Origin: Gymnopilus junonius
Taxonomy: Eukaryota > Basidiomycota > Agaricomycetes > Agaricales > Galerinaceae
Direction: 5' to 3'
Length of the DNA stretch: 15,655 nt
Assembly: GCA_015501075.1 (NCBI GenBank)
Contig: JADNYJ010000697.1
Coordinates: 1-15,655 of the forward strand
Positions 1 to 9,112 of this stretch are shown here, in pieces. The position numbers and the translations under genes are program-made. The notes beneath the pieces are model-generated. The model was not told the origin of the DNA, searched no databases, and saw only the letters and a program-made list of their open reading frames with translations. How positions within the stretch are numbered: position 1 is the stretch's first letter; every line of letters begins with the position of its first letter.

Positions 1-1297
1 ACATGGACAAGTGGCCATTGGCATTCCATTTTTGGTGTAATCATCTCCCAGGTGACATGCTTTTCCGCACTGACCGATTCACGGAGATCTTAATAAGAGT
101 TTAGAGAGTCAGGATCACTTACACGGCTTTGAATCAACTTCAAGTTGAATACGGCGCCATCGTTCTGTGGACCAGTAACCAATTCCTTGTTTATTATCCT
201 CGCTTTTGTAGATCCTTTCATCCTTCAAGACAGACTTTTACCCAGCTATTTAACGGAATCCATAGAGACTGTAGTCACATTCAACTTAGGTTTGGAACGG
301 GTCAGGTCTAAGGCTTAACATAAGCCTATTTGGTAGTACGACGACCAGTTGGAAGAGACAGGATGACCGTTCGCATACTGAAAAATTATCATGCTATTCT
401 TAGGGAAACAACATCGGCACTTTGGCCATTAGCTTTTTTTCACTTGCACAAGCTAAAAAAGATAAAAAAAGGGACAAAAATCTGGCCACCCAAATCCAGG
501 CCTGGATTCCCAAAAAGCGCAGACTTTGTACCTAACGTTCAGAAAGGCCAGAGCTGATGCGGACCATGAAATCAATTCTCTGTATCATGAATCGTGGCAC
601 AAGAGATGAAACAATGCAAAAATTTGCCATTACTGACCATATGACATACTAAATTTTTGAGGAATTGGCCAAAAAAGTGGAAAAGTTAAAAAGTAAATTG
701 CCGACTTGCTGATGAAACCTCTTAGCCAGCAGTGAGAACCAAGGTTTGGTGTCATGATTTGCCATTCACTGTAGTCCTAGAGGTTATCAGGTCATTGTTG
801 TATTGGAAATTGTAATATAGACCTGAGGGCCTAAGCCTAGAGAGCACTCCAGAGATATAAATGCAGGCTGTTCAGGAGGGGGTCTGGCATGAGATCCAGG
901 GGCAGTGACAGAGTGGCAGTGGCAGTGCACTTCAATTCAGGTCAGACAATGATCACGTGGAAAATGTGGATGAAATCCATTTTCTCTTTTGCGCATCTAC
1001 TAAGTACTAGAGTCTTGACTCTCAATTATCGATATTTTCAGTTTCCCTGCCATTTCAACTTGCTTCTAATGAAACCATGATCTATGATAGGTAACACTAC
1101 AAGCAATTGAAATGAATATGACCAACTGCACTTGGAATCATCTTCTAGTTCAAAAGAGCCTTGTGTATCTACTATCATGTGCTCTGACATTCTGAGTCTG
1201 AATGTAATAGGAAGGTGTCAACCCAAACAGATATCCAAAGAAAAATGGAGAACAAAAAAACAAGCAACATGGGGCACACACTAGAGGTTCACATCAT
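1..1297. other. AT-rich intergenic stretch, no supportable gene
   Basis: The longest open frames here are about 60-75 codons and have neither recognisable motifs nor natural composition. The only local structures I can point to are a perfect 16-bp palindrome at 493-508 and a TATAAAT at 856-862. Neither is attached to a convincing gene. Stop density and base composition suggest non-coding or heavily decayed DNA. Confidence 0.6.
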
Positions 1298-2115
1298 CCA
1301 TAGATTAGGGCTGCACACCATGCTGTATATGGTATATGGCCATCAACCAACGGTTAGGTGACGGTTATGGGTTGACCATATACCGTGACCATATTGGAAA
1401 AAATCAGAGGCTGATAGTATGGGATGGTCATCCACATGGCCGTAAGATGGTATATTATGGTAATAGTTAGTACAAATTCAATTGTTGATAAGAAAATTAC
1501 ATCACAGTCTAATCTAAAGCTTTTTATGAATGTGGTCGCATGGTAGGCAGAGTCGATGCTTTGCAATCATAAGAATACAGATGGTCTCCAATGTCCTCTG
1601 CATCCTTGAGATTACCCATGGCATCTAGAGTGCACTGATCAGACATTTGGCTGAAAGCAAAGTGGTGGTGACTTGGCTATTCGCAAACCCTTCTTATATG
1701 AATCCTCTGTTTTGTGCTGTTTTCTAGAAACACGACTTGAACGCGATTTGAATGTGACTATCGGGTAGTCATAGCGGAGTACTAGCAGATATGAGACTGT
1801 TGATTGCAAGCTAAGTATATGTGTCTATAAGTAGAGTTGAGCATTAAACAGTGATGGAGACTGCGATATCATGAAAAAACAATAGATTGATAAGATTACA
1901 GAGTTTTGAGATCTTGGGAGTTGAAATGAAAAGACCGTATAACCATCTTATGGCTGTCCCCAGCTGCAGGCAACAGTGACCCACGGTACCCAACCATCCC
2001 GTTGACTGTCCCGTCAATCCAATCTCTTAAGTGCTGATGGGATGGACATGGTGACCATCTATATGGGTACCATACAACCGTCAACACGGCAATGGCGTGC
2101 AGCCCTACCATAGAT
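1298..2115. mobile_element. Non-autonomous hAT-type DNA element with 8-bp target duplication
   Basis: The element spans 1306-2107 (802 bp). Its left end reads TAGGGCTGCACACCAT, and the reverse complement of its right end reads TAGGGCTGCACGCCAT, so 15 of 16 bases match. The flanks are identical 8-bp copies of CCATAGAT at 1298-1305 and 2108-2115. An 8-bp duplication and TIRs beginning TAGGG followed by TG are the signature of hAT elements. No transposase frame is visible inside; the open frames of 70 and 109 codons have no motifs. It is therefore a deletion derivative or MITE mobilised in trans. Motifs such as GGTATATGG, GGTCA and ATGGTCA recur near both ends and may be subterminal binding sites. 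The perfect duplication suggests a fairly recent insertion. Confidence 0.85.
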
Positions 2116-2436
2116 ATTTTGACATACCTGATCATTGCATTAGAATATTCCAGATGACTATCAGCAGTGAAGGGGGTTTTGGGATTTGAGTCCAAGATAT
2201 TGGGCCAGTTAGTTAGTCTGGTCATCCAGCCATAAAAAAACTTTCTACCAATTTAATAAATCTTATCTTATCTCATCCATAAAGCCTCAACTTGACTTCA
2301 GTTGACACCAAAAAGATTGCAAAACTCATTCTCTGAAGAGTAAAGGCCAGAAATGGCCTTGAAAGAGCTGGTATGTCTCTTTCTGGAGAAGGTAAAGATC
2401 AGATTTACTTCAGACATCCACTGAAATCACATCATT

Positions 2437-2752
2437 TAGACTGAGGCTGACATCTGCAATGATGGAACTGTTCTGTGTCCACAATGTGATACATCTGTTA
2501 CATTTGGGAGTGTCAGAATCAAGAATTTCAATAAATGGCACCTCAATAGTCAGAAGGGTAAATAAGAAGAAAAGCAGCACTCTACAGAAAACTCAGAAAG
2601 CTGCACATCAGTTTTTTGCCCCTCATCTTGCAACAGCCCCAGCTCCTAGTCCATCAGCTTCCCATCTACTTGTCAAACCAGCAGCTACACCCCTACACAA
2701 CAGTCAGAGCTTTGGGCTTACAAGTAGGACTGCAACAATCAACCTATTGTGA
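2437..2752 (+). pseudogene. Possible remnant of a transposon-associated zinc-finger protein
   Basis: From about 2440 one plus frame reads a short segment containing CPQC (2476-2487), followed by aromatic, basic and histidine residues (F-N-K-W-H, then S-Q-K-G-K). It resembles a small Cys/His zinc finger of the sort found beside fungal DNA transposases. It stops near 2563. The adjacent frame then continues as a Lys-rich, Ala/Pro/Ser-rich stretch (about 2555-2752). The change between the two frames needs one extra base or two missing bases. No intact start or end is present. The family assignment is by pattern only and is weak. A foldback element (2790-3315) lies immediately downstream. Confidence 0.25.
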
Positions 2753-2789
2753 GCAATTTTGGTATTCTACAACCATCCAAATGACCCAA

Positions 2790-3315
2790 TAGGGTCACTC
2801 AGAGTAGGCCAGTTGGATTTCATTTGAGGTTCATTTGAGTCTCGGTTGGAATTTTAGTTGAGACTCAGCAGAGCAGCATGGGTGCAGTCAATTCTGAACT
2901 GGAGAGTTCAACTTTGATCATGGTTGACCAACTGGAAAGTTCGGCGTGGGCAGCTGTTGGAGCTTCAACATTGATTGAGATAATTTGAATAATTTGATTA
3001 TTGTTGCCGGCCCCTCCATCTAGCACACTCAAAGCATAAGATCTATTCTACATATGGCATAGGCACTTAAATAGGTCAATAAAAAAGAATAAAAAAATAA
3101 AAGTAAGAATAAAAAAGTACCCCCTGCCTAGTTCTGTTGAAACTCTGCTGCTGGCTCAAGCCGAACTTTCCAGTTGGTCAACCATGATCAAAGTTGAACT
3201 CTCCAGTTCGGAATTGACTGCACCCATGCCGCTCTGCCGAGTCTCAACTAAAATTCCAACCGAGACTCAAATGAACCTCAAATGAAATCCAACTGGCCTA
3301 CTCTGAGCGACCCTA
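2790..3315. mobile_element. Foldback/MITE-like element with about 180-bp inverted arms, TA flanks
   Basis: Positions 2790-2971 are the inverted complement of about 3135-3315. The outer 150 bp match almost base for base, for example AGAGTAGGCCAGTTGG at 2801-2816 against CCAACTGGCCTACTCT at 3289-3304. The inner 25-30 bp are more diverged. The arms begin GGGTC(A/G)CTCAGAG, and TA lies immediately outside each end (2790-2791 and 3314-3315), consistent with a TA target duplication as in Tc1/mariner-like elements. The spacer of about 160 bp includes an A-rich run (3079-3118) and encodes nothing recognisable. No transposase is present. The transcript would fold into a very long hairpin. Confidence 0.85.
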
Positions 3316-3913
3316 ATATAGCATGCCCCATGACTTCTGTGCTTCTCAAAAGTTTTTTTTGCCAAAATTCAACAGCTACTAAAGTCAGTTGATGTTGCTG
3401 ATGACAACTGCCCACTTGCATGCTTTTCAGGAAGTTTTGAAGGATCTGTTGGACCAGGGGAGGATGCTTGGGAAGTTTGGAATAGAAATAATTGAATACT
3501 TGCATTAGCCCAAAAGATGAGATCCATAGCAGCATTGTATCCATGATGAAGCTAGCATCTTCATGGACATATTCAGGAAGATTGAGGCCCAGGGTCCAGG
3601 GGATACTCAGCAAAGTTCAAAGCAAGTATGCACAGCACTGGTGTCACAGCAGAAGTGAAATGTAGCCATTGATATCGAAGACTTTGTTCTTTTCTCAGAA
3701 CTGGGCTTCAGTATCTACAAGATTGACTGACGTACTTGCAAAAAAGGTTGATGAAATGGTGAGCGACATTGACTCTGCATTCCTGAATAATGATTGCGAT
3801 GGAAGATCAGTGATTTCTTAAATTGCTGACCATTGGAGAGAACCTACTCTTTTATAATGTGGGACATCCAGCCCCCATTGATATCATCGTAGTCTGGTTC
3901 TCGCAAAGTGTGA
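3316..3913. other. Degenerate stretch, possibly decayed transposon sequence
   Basis: No intact gene is visible. A minus-strand open frame of 111 codons (3278-3613) overlaps the inverted arm of the foldback element, so its N- and C-terminal parts cannot both belong to one old gene. Short plus-strand open pieces around 3370-3490 are interrupted by stops and have no identifiable motif. Confidence 0.4.
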
Positions 3914-4021
3914 CTTACAACGACAGTGGCATTGGATGCATTTCCCCTCGATATCAATGTCAGTGAACTCATCATGAAGCCAGAGAATATTGACCTGAAT
4001 GATCAAATGATAAATGATGTT
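3914..4021 (+). pseudogene. Short coding-like remnant, perhaps Ulp1/C48-type protease fragment
   Basis: A plus frame open from 3914 encodes about 38 residues rich in I, L, D, N and E. It contains the sequence I-D-L-N-D-Q-M-I-N-D-V-Y before a stop near 4038. The WLND(E/Q)xIN motif that starts the catalytic domain of Ulp1-type cysteine proteases looks similar, and such proteases are known cargo or companions of some fungal DNA transposons. The catalytic His, Asp and Cys region is not identifiable downstream. The next plus frame (4014-4244, 76 codons) may or may not be a continuation in another frame. This is a pattern match only. Confidence 0.2.
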
Positions 4022-4244
4022 TATGAATGCTTCAGAGAATAACTTACAAGATCCATTGTCAACTGATGACTCGAAGTGGCAATTCTCCATGAAGGCCCGC
4101 ATTTTTGGACCGCAGACAATCTTTGCTATATTTATTGATTTTCCACTCCCTGGTAGCATTCCAAGTCAAGCCCCGAGCGATTTTGACATCCTTTGGCGCC
4201 GAACAAGGAGATCAAAAGCTGCTGACGCACTTGAAGAACCTTAA

Positions 4245-4910
4245 GTCTTAAGTCTCAAGACGGCGAGGGGGGCAGAGAAAAGGGACTTATCCCCGAATCA
4301 GATAAAAGTGGGGTGCAGTGACTAGGGTATACTTTAGGTCGATTACTATCAGGGCCAAAAGAGAAAGAGTAAGCAGTGCACTAGCTAGTGTATTCTCACA
4401 AGCGGTCAGTCAAAAGGTCGGGGAAAAAATAGTCCAATTAGGATTTGGGATTCATGATTCAGGAGACGAGACGGGGGATGTAAGATATAAGGTGTAAAGA
4501 CAAACCCCACGTTTCTCATTAAATCGGGGGTGCCCTATCGCCATCCAGCGTCAACGCACTCTCAACGCCAGGCAAATCGCTCACATTGTCAGAGAAGGGC
4601 CTCACACATCATGGTCCGATGAAGTCATCGGTATCATAAGCCTATAGATACCATAGTATGCACAGCAGTCTGCCTTGGCTCGCATAAAAGACAGTGGGCG
4701 CGGAACGAACGAGAAGACTGAACATGCACAGTATCACACCACAGGAAAACCGCCAGCACACAAGAACGAGAGCATATTGCCTATATTTTAAACGCGGTCA
4801 TCATAGAGTGGTGTATATAGAACAAAATGCATTGCATAAGTGGAGACACGACCGCCAAACCCTGACTCAACGAACCAGAAAGCAAACTAGCGAGCGAGCG
4901 AGTAAATAGC
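4245..4910. other. Intergenic stretch downstream of RPS13, no gene seen
   Basis: This is the 3' side of the minus-strand RPS13 gene. The proximal part must hold its 3' UTR and polyadenylation region, but I cannot point to a definite signal. The longest open frame that lies here and does not shadow RPS13 (71 codons, 4694-4909, plus) has no recognisable features and lies antisense to the presumed 3' UTR. Confidence 0.5.
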
Positions 4911-5557
4911 TCAAGCAACGAGGGTGGAGGCAGTAGCAGAGTCGTACTTGAAAGTAGGAGGGATCTGCTGCTTGGTCTTGTAGTACCGCGCGAGACGGTG
5001 GATCCTAGACTCGATGAGGATAAGACGGAACTTGGAGTCCTTGTCTTTCCTGTTAACCTCGAGATGCTTGCGGACGGCAACCGCCTTTTTGATGAGGTGC
5101 CAGAGGTCCTCAGGGATGGATGGGCCAAGTCCTATCCCCAAACAAAAGGCATGTGTGTAATGTTACACATAGAGAAATACGACAGAGAAAGAGGGGATGG
5201 AAAGAGAGAGAAAAGGAGGAAGAGCGCAGTGCATGAGTGTTCGGTCAGTGAGGAGTGCAGAAGAAGGGCGTACCTTGGGCCTTGAGGATACGGAGGATCT
5301 TGTTACCGGTGACGAAGCGGACTTGGGGTATACCCTGAGCGTCACGGAGCTGGACACCGATCTGGGAGGGAGTGAGACCCTTGCGGGCGAGTTTGACGAT
5401 TTGGTCGGTGACTTCCTCGGGGGACCTTGAGCCACGAAGGAGGAGCGCGGACGTAAGGCAGGGCGGAGGACGCTATGACCAAGTTCAGCTTTGAAGAAAA
5501 ATAAAGAGTTAAAAAAAACGAACAAATGCCCTTTCCGGGAGCGTGCATGCGACCCAT
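4911..5557 (-). CDS. RPS13: 40S ribosomal protein S13 (uS15), frame broken by a 2-nt lesion
   Basis: Small-subunit ribosomal protein of the cytosolic ribosome, contacting 18S rRNA. Read as complement(join(4911..5131,5274..5472,5524..5557)). Exon 1 begins [11 protein letters not shown] and joins SSALPYVR in exon 2. The [27 protein letters not shown] and [14 protein letters not shown] blocks are diagnostic of uS15, and the end is STASALVA-like (here ATASTLVA). Introns are 51 nt (5473-5523, GTTCGT donor) and 142 nt (5132-5273, GTACGC donor). In exon 2 the frame breaks after the SWLK block: one base (5425) remains where a codon is needed before SPEEV. The spliced length is 454 nt, exactly two short of the 456 nt for the family's usual 151 residues. 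The usual GLAP before the IPEDL block is GLGP here. A sequencing error is the simplest explanation, but a real mutation cannot be excluded. Identity is certain; integrity is not. Confidence 0.95.
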
Positions 5558-5564
5558 TTTGAAT

Positions 5565-5615
5565 CTAGGAGACCGTGAGGACGAGCCCAACAAAAATAAC
5601 AGAGGGACTGCTTAC
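5565..5615 (-). other. RPS13: Probable 5' UTR intron of RPS13
   Basis: On the minus strand GTAAGC (donor, 5615-5610) is followed 51 nt later by CTCCTAG ending at 5565, seven bases before the ATG. A CTCAC branch-point candidate lies about 12 bases before the acceptor. The length and spacing match the other short introns of the locus, and no upstream in-frame ATG competes. Confidence 0.5.
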
Positions 5616-5846
5616 AAGTTGAGGAAGATTGACGGTCTTGAGGGAGGGTTTCTTGTCGGTCGATACGATCAGCACGACAAATCGAGGCGGGTGCAAACAG
5701 CAGGGCGAACGGAAGATGCCGAGCGGTGGCTGAAGCTACTGTACAGTCGCAAACCTTAATTGGCGGGCAGGAAGTTGTTGTTTGTCCGTGTTACTTGCGC
5801 ATCCAGCAGGCCCCCTTCCACTATCCCTCATCGCCCATCGCAAGAG
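5616..5846. promoter_or_regulatory. Shared divergent promoter of RPS13 and RPS6
   Basis: The start codons of RPS13 (minus, 5557) and RPS6 (plus, 5955) are 397 bp apart. After removing the predicted 5' UTR introns only about 230 bp remain for both core promoters and leaders. No clear TATA box is present in this core. A head-to-head arrangement implies co-regulation of two 40S proteins, but the transcription starts are inferred, not seen. Confidence 0.5.
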
Positions 5847-5953
5847 GTAAGGTACCGTTCACGGTGTCCCATCGACTTTCCCTGCAAGGTGCGATGAGCT
5901 CGAGATTTATACGTCATGGAGGAATGCTGACTTTTTGTTGTTTTTGCTTTTAG
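5847..5953 (+). other. RPS6: Probable 5' UTR intron of RPS6
   Basis: GTAAGG at 5847 pairs with a pyrimidine-rich tract and TTTTAG ending at 5953, one base before the ATG at 5955. An ideal branch point, GCTGAC, lies at 5926-5931. The length of 107 nt is larger than the coding introns of this gene but ordinary for a first intron. Confidence 0.65.
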
Positions 5954-5954
5954 T

Positions 5955-6903
5955 ATGAAGATCAACATTGCCAGTGAGCATTTTGTTTTACGCCCAGTCT
6001 GCTTCTGGTCGTCTGACACACCCATTAGACCCCGCAACTGGGGCCCAAAAACTCCTCGACCTCGATGATGAGAAAAGATAGTGCGTGCCTTCTCTCTCTA
6101 TCACCCCACCCCGCTAACTCAACCATCCAGCCGTGTCTTCTACGACAAGAAAATGTCCCAAGAAGTCCCCGCCGACTCCATCGGCGACGAATGGAAAGGC
6201 TACATCTTCCGCATCACCGGCGGAAACGACAAGCAAGGTTTCCCAATGAAACAGGGTGTCCTCCTCCCTTACCGCGTCAAGCTCCTCCTCTCCGACGGGC
6301 ACTCGTGCTACCGCATCCGCCGCGCGGGTGAGCGCCGCCGCAAGTCCGTCCGCGGCTGCATTGTAGGTCCCGATATCGCCGTCCTCTCCGTCGTCATCGT
6401 CAAGCAGGGCGAGCAGGAGATCCCTGGGTTGACGGACACCGTGCTCCCTAAGCGTCTTGGGCCTAAGCGTGCGACTAAGATCAGGAGAATGTTCAACTTG
6501 ACCAAGGAGGATGATGTTAGGAAGTATGTTGTGCGAAGGGAGGTTACCAGCAAGAAGAAGGAGGGTGCTAAGCCTTACACCAAGGCGTAAGTTTCCTGTC
6601 TTTATGGCTTCTTTTTGTTCTGGGCGACTTATCATCTCCTGTAGCCCTAAGATTCAAAGATTGGTCACGCCCGAACGCCTCCAACGCCGTCGCCACCTCC
6701 TCTCCCTCAAGCGCAGAAAGATCGAGAAGCAGAAGGAACAAAAGGCCGAATACGAGTACGTCATTTTCTTACTTCCCTCTCATGTTAAATCCCAATCTTA
6801 TGCCCTCTTCTTCCCTTTTCCTAGTGTTCTGCTTGCCAAGCGCGTCGCGGAGAAAAAGGCCAAGGTTGCCGCTATCAAGGCCGCCCACCACAAGACCGCC
6901 TAA
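5955..6903 (+). CDS. RPS6: 40S ribosomal protein S6 (eS6)
   Basis: Cytosolic small-subunit protein. Read as join(5955..5973,6029..6080,6131..6586,6645..6755,6825..6903), 717 nt or 238 residues, close to the family's usual 235-250. Exon 1 starts MKINIA and splices in phase to [17 protein letters not shown]. Exon 3 carries [38 protein letters not shown] and [12 protein letters not shown], all characteristic of eS6. Exon 4 carries [12 protein letters not shown]. The four coding introns are 50-69 nt with donors GTGAGC, GTGCGT, GTAAGT and GTACGT; TCTGAC and GCTAAC branch points are visible in introns 1 and 2. The C-terminus ends in [11 protein letters not shown], so the RRxSS phosphorylation site found at the end of yeast and animal S6 is absent. 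It is divergently paired with RPS13, and a 5' UTR intron is likely. The frame is intact throughout. Confidence 0.97.
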
Positions 6904-7564
6904 ACATCTACGCTTTTCCTTCGCTCTGCGCTCTATGGTCGACACGTACATATATACGTCTTGCCTGAGGGGTTTCGTGGCTTGTTAGATGGTCTGGGCT
7001 GGCTGACAGTGTTTAGCTTACTGGTGGTAGGGGGGACGTCGTATGGGGCTGATGAATCGCATGCTTTTTGTCTTTCCGGTGCCACGCTCAATGCTAATCT
7101 CCTTTCTCTCTCTTTGTGTCTCTTGTTTTCCTTTTCTTCCACTTTTTTACTTCATCTTCATCGTCGCACCTACGTGTCCCCCCCTCTTGCTCGTCGCTAC
7201 TCGCTACATGCCATCGTCTCCCGTCACAGTATGCTGCTTTATTATGACCTTCACTATATGAAATTTCCCGTAAGCTCATGCTCTTTTTGAATGCGAACGA
7301 TTGGCCATGGAAACAAATTCGAATGGGACTTTGAAATTCGAACTTGTAAGAATATATGCATGTAGGTTACATGCTTAAGGATTGGGAAAACGATGTGGGC
7401 GGGCTGAGCCTGCTTGGACCAACGGTTCAAAACTGCAAACCCTCCGCAATGCACTCTCTGGTCTATTATTTAAAAATCAACTCTATTCTAAACTTGATCT
7501 CCAGCTCCTGACATTAATTTAATACAGTAATACCGAAAGAAAAGTCTAGTAAGTACTTAGTAGT
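6904..7564. other. RPS6 3' flank, no gene seen
   Basis: This T- and C-rich region must contain the RPS6 3' UTR proximally. Open frames of up to 109 codons on the plus strand are of low complexity (Leu, Ser, Cys) and show no motif. An imperfect palindrome centred on AAGTACTT lies near 7541-7567, close to the end of the oxidase remnant. Confidence 0.5.
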
Positions 7565-8001
7565 CTAGAATTTAAACCCCCCAGTAAGGTCCATCACATT
7601 CTTCGGATCCCACAACTTGCTTGATAGCATGCAACCTGGGGAGGTTATTACCATACAGGAGCGCGAGCGGCGTATTCCCGAGCACGTAGTTGGGATACCG
7701 TATATCGTCCCATAGGCTCTGACCTTCCACCACAGCGACAGCCTCGACTCGTTCGCGAGATCCCATAGGGCCGAGTTGAAATAGTCATCGTCGGCCGGAG
7801 AGGAGTAGGTCATCCATGGGTTGCATGGGTGACTGGCCGTGAGGGGTCGTGGGGGTACGCTGATGGCGCCGCCGCGGTGCTGTGGTTGAATGCGCCAAAG
7901 AAAGGTTCGATGCCTAGTAAGACGGAGGCAGATTTCTTGTCAGCGACGGCCTGTGCGTATGCGGCGTCGACTTGTTGTTGAATGGCGGCGATGACGTACT
8001 G
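7565..8001 (-). pseudogene. C-terminal remnant of a berberine-bridge-type FAD-linked oxidase
   Basis: Four successive pieces in changing frames line up with the C-terminal part of fungal BBE-like flavoproteins. Piece a (8001-7834) contains LLGIEPFFG and SAYPHDPSRP. Piece b (to about 7748) contains SSPADDDYFNSAL. Piece c (7751-7611) contains RYPNYVLGN and the very typical LYGNNLPRLHAIK. Piece d (7609-7565) reads DPKNVMDLTGGFKF and stop. The frame changes are a to b and b to c (one base missing or two extra) and c to d (one base extra, at 7610, in a GGG run). The FAD-binding N-terminal two thirds is not found upstream (8002-8382), so this is a truncated, non-functional relic. Oxidation of small molecules is the family's role and is not claimed for this copy. 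Confidence 0.8.
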
Positions 8002-8382
8002 CTGTCTGCGACTGGGCACGGGCTGCATGCAAGTGCGTTTCTCACGGCCTGAGGGCGCAATCACTAAAATTGGATCGAACCTTTTATGACGGCAGCCTGC
8101 TCCCACTTGTCGAGCCATTGTGATGACTGATCTCTTAGTTTTTTCTTCTACTCGACAATGACAGTGCATTTTCTGACAGAGATACGGTGACTCAGGCTGA
8201 TATATTTTTTTAGACTATACATGCACTTCAACAAAACAAAAAATTTGAAGGGAGAAAGGTATGTGGCAAGTTATTCTTCACTTGATAACGGCTGAGGCAA
8301 ACCACCAACCACTTCGGAAATATGATGGGCTATGAACTGGGCGGCTGTCTCTGGTGCCATTGAACGATGAATATTGACGTGT

Positions 8383-9112
8383 TTAAAGGTCGTCAAAGGT
8401 CCACTGCTGCTTGGTATCGGTCTTGTCAAGTGTAGCGAGCTTGATCTAATAGGATAAGTATCAAGACACCATCCCTCATAATCAGTAACAGGTTCTTGTC
8501 ATCTTCCAAAAGTAGTGTATTGTACGTACCAGAGTACCGTTGGTGCTGCTGTTCAAAGACCAAGCCAAAGCAGCATAGGGGACCTTGATGCTGCAAAGAA
8601 CGCAACGATCAGTGGTTGTAATGAAGTTCAGAAGGGGGTGTAAACCAACATGAACTGGGTAGCATCATCGCTCTTGGGAATGATCTCAAAAATGGTAGGC
8701 GTATCATCAGAGACCTGGATGGCTTTACCCTGGGGTAAGGAAAAATCAGCCGACGCATATAACAAAATGCTTCAAATCAAGAACGAACACTGGTAGCATC
8801 GCCATCGAAGTATGCATATTTCTTGCCTCTTGCATCGACATTGTAGAGCGTGAACAGGTTCTTTCCAGGCAAGACAGGGTCGAACCTCCACTACAGAGCA
8901 TAAAACATCAGCTTGATGAACCATACTGGAGAACTAGTCAAAAGCCCATAACGCACATGCTGGTTACCATTCCCCTTGGCACGGTCCTCATAACCCAGGT
9001 GGTATCCCTGGACATTCTTGAATCCGACAGTGTCGAGGTCGACAACGCGGTCTGTGTAGGCCACGGAGTAGATAATTTTGATGGATTTGAAGACCTTGTT
9101 CTTGTTACTCAT
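8383..9112 (-). CDS. Beta-trefoil (ricin-B-like) lectin, copy A
   Basis: Complement(join(8383..8445,8530..8590,8650..8729,8789..8890,8957..9112)), 462 nt, 153 residues; intact. The introns are 66, 59, 59 and 84 nt with donors GTGCGT, GTTCGT, GTTGGT and GTACGT, and each junction was chosen because it preserves frame and matches copy B. Two QxW motifs typical of ricin-B-type trefoils are present: QHW across the first splice junction (residues 51-53) and QQW in the C-terminal KQQWTFDDL. Internal repeats of hydrophobic strands and a length near 150 residues fit one trefoil domain. There is no signal peptide or membrane segment, so the product should be cytosolic, as for many fruiting-body lectins. 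Sugar specificity cannot be read from the sequence. A trefoil protease inhibitor of the mycocypin type is an alternative fold-mate. It is paralogous to the copy 1.3 kb upstream. Confidence 0.8.

Noticed and set aside
493..508. Perfect 16-bp palindrome AATCCAGGCCTGGATT
   Set aside because: Isolated, with no gene or repeat context; a palindrome of this size can arise by chance.
740..1110. Possible solo LTR (TGTCATG start, TATAAAT at 856, ACA near 1093)
   Set aside because: No matching target duplication flanks any TG...CA pair, and no partner LTR or retroelement coding sequence is in the window.
4781..5128. 115-codon minus-strand open frame over RPS13 exon 3
   Set aside because: It is a shadow of RPS13 in another frame, Ser/Leu-rich only because of the codons of the real gene.
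5132..5273. The 142-nt RPS13 intron as a snoRNA host
   Set aside because: No RTGATGA C box on the sense strand; the intron is simply pyrimidine-rich.
5890..5931. GCGATGA and CTGA in the RPS6 5' UTR intron look like C and D boxes of a snoRNA
   Set aside because: The C box has a mismatch, no terminal stem or C'/D' pair is visible, and the CTGA is better explained as the intron branch point.
6114..6635. 173-codon minus-strand open frame across RPS6 exon 3
   Set aside because: Antisense shadow of the highly conserved RPS6 coding sequence; no motif of its own.
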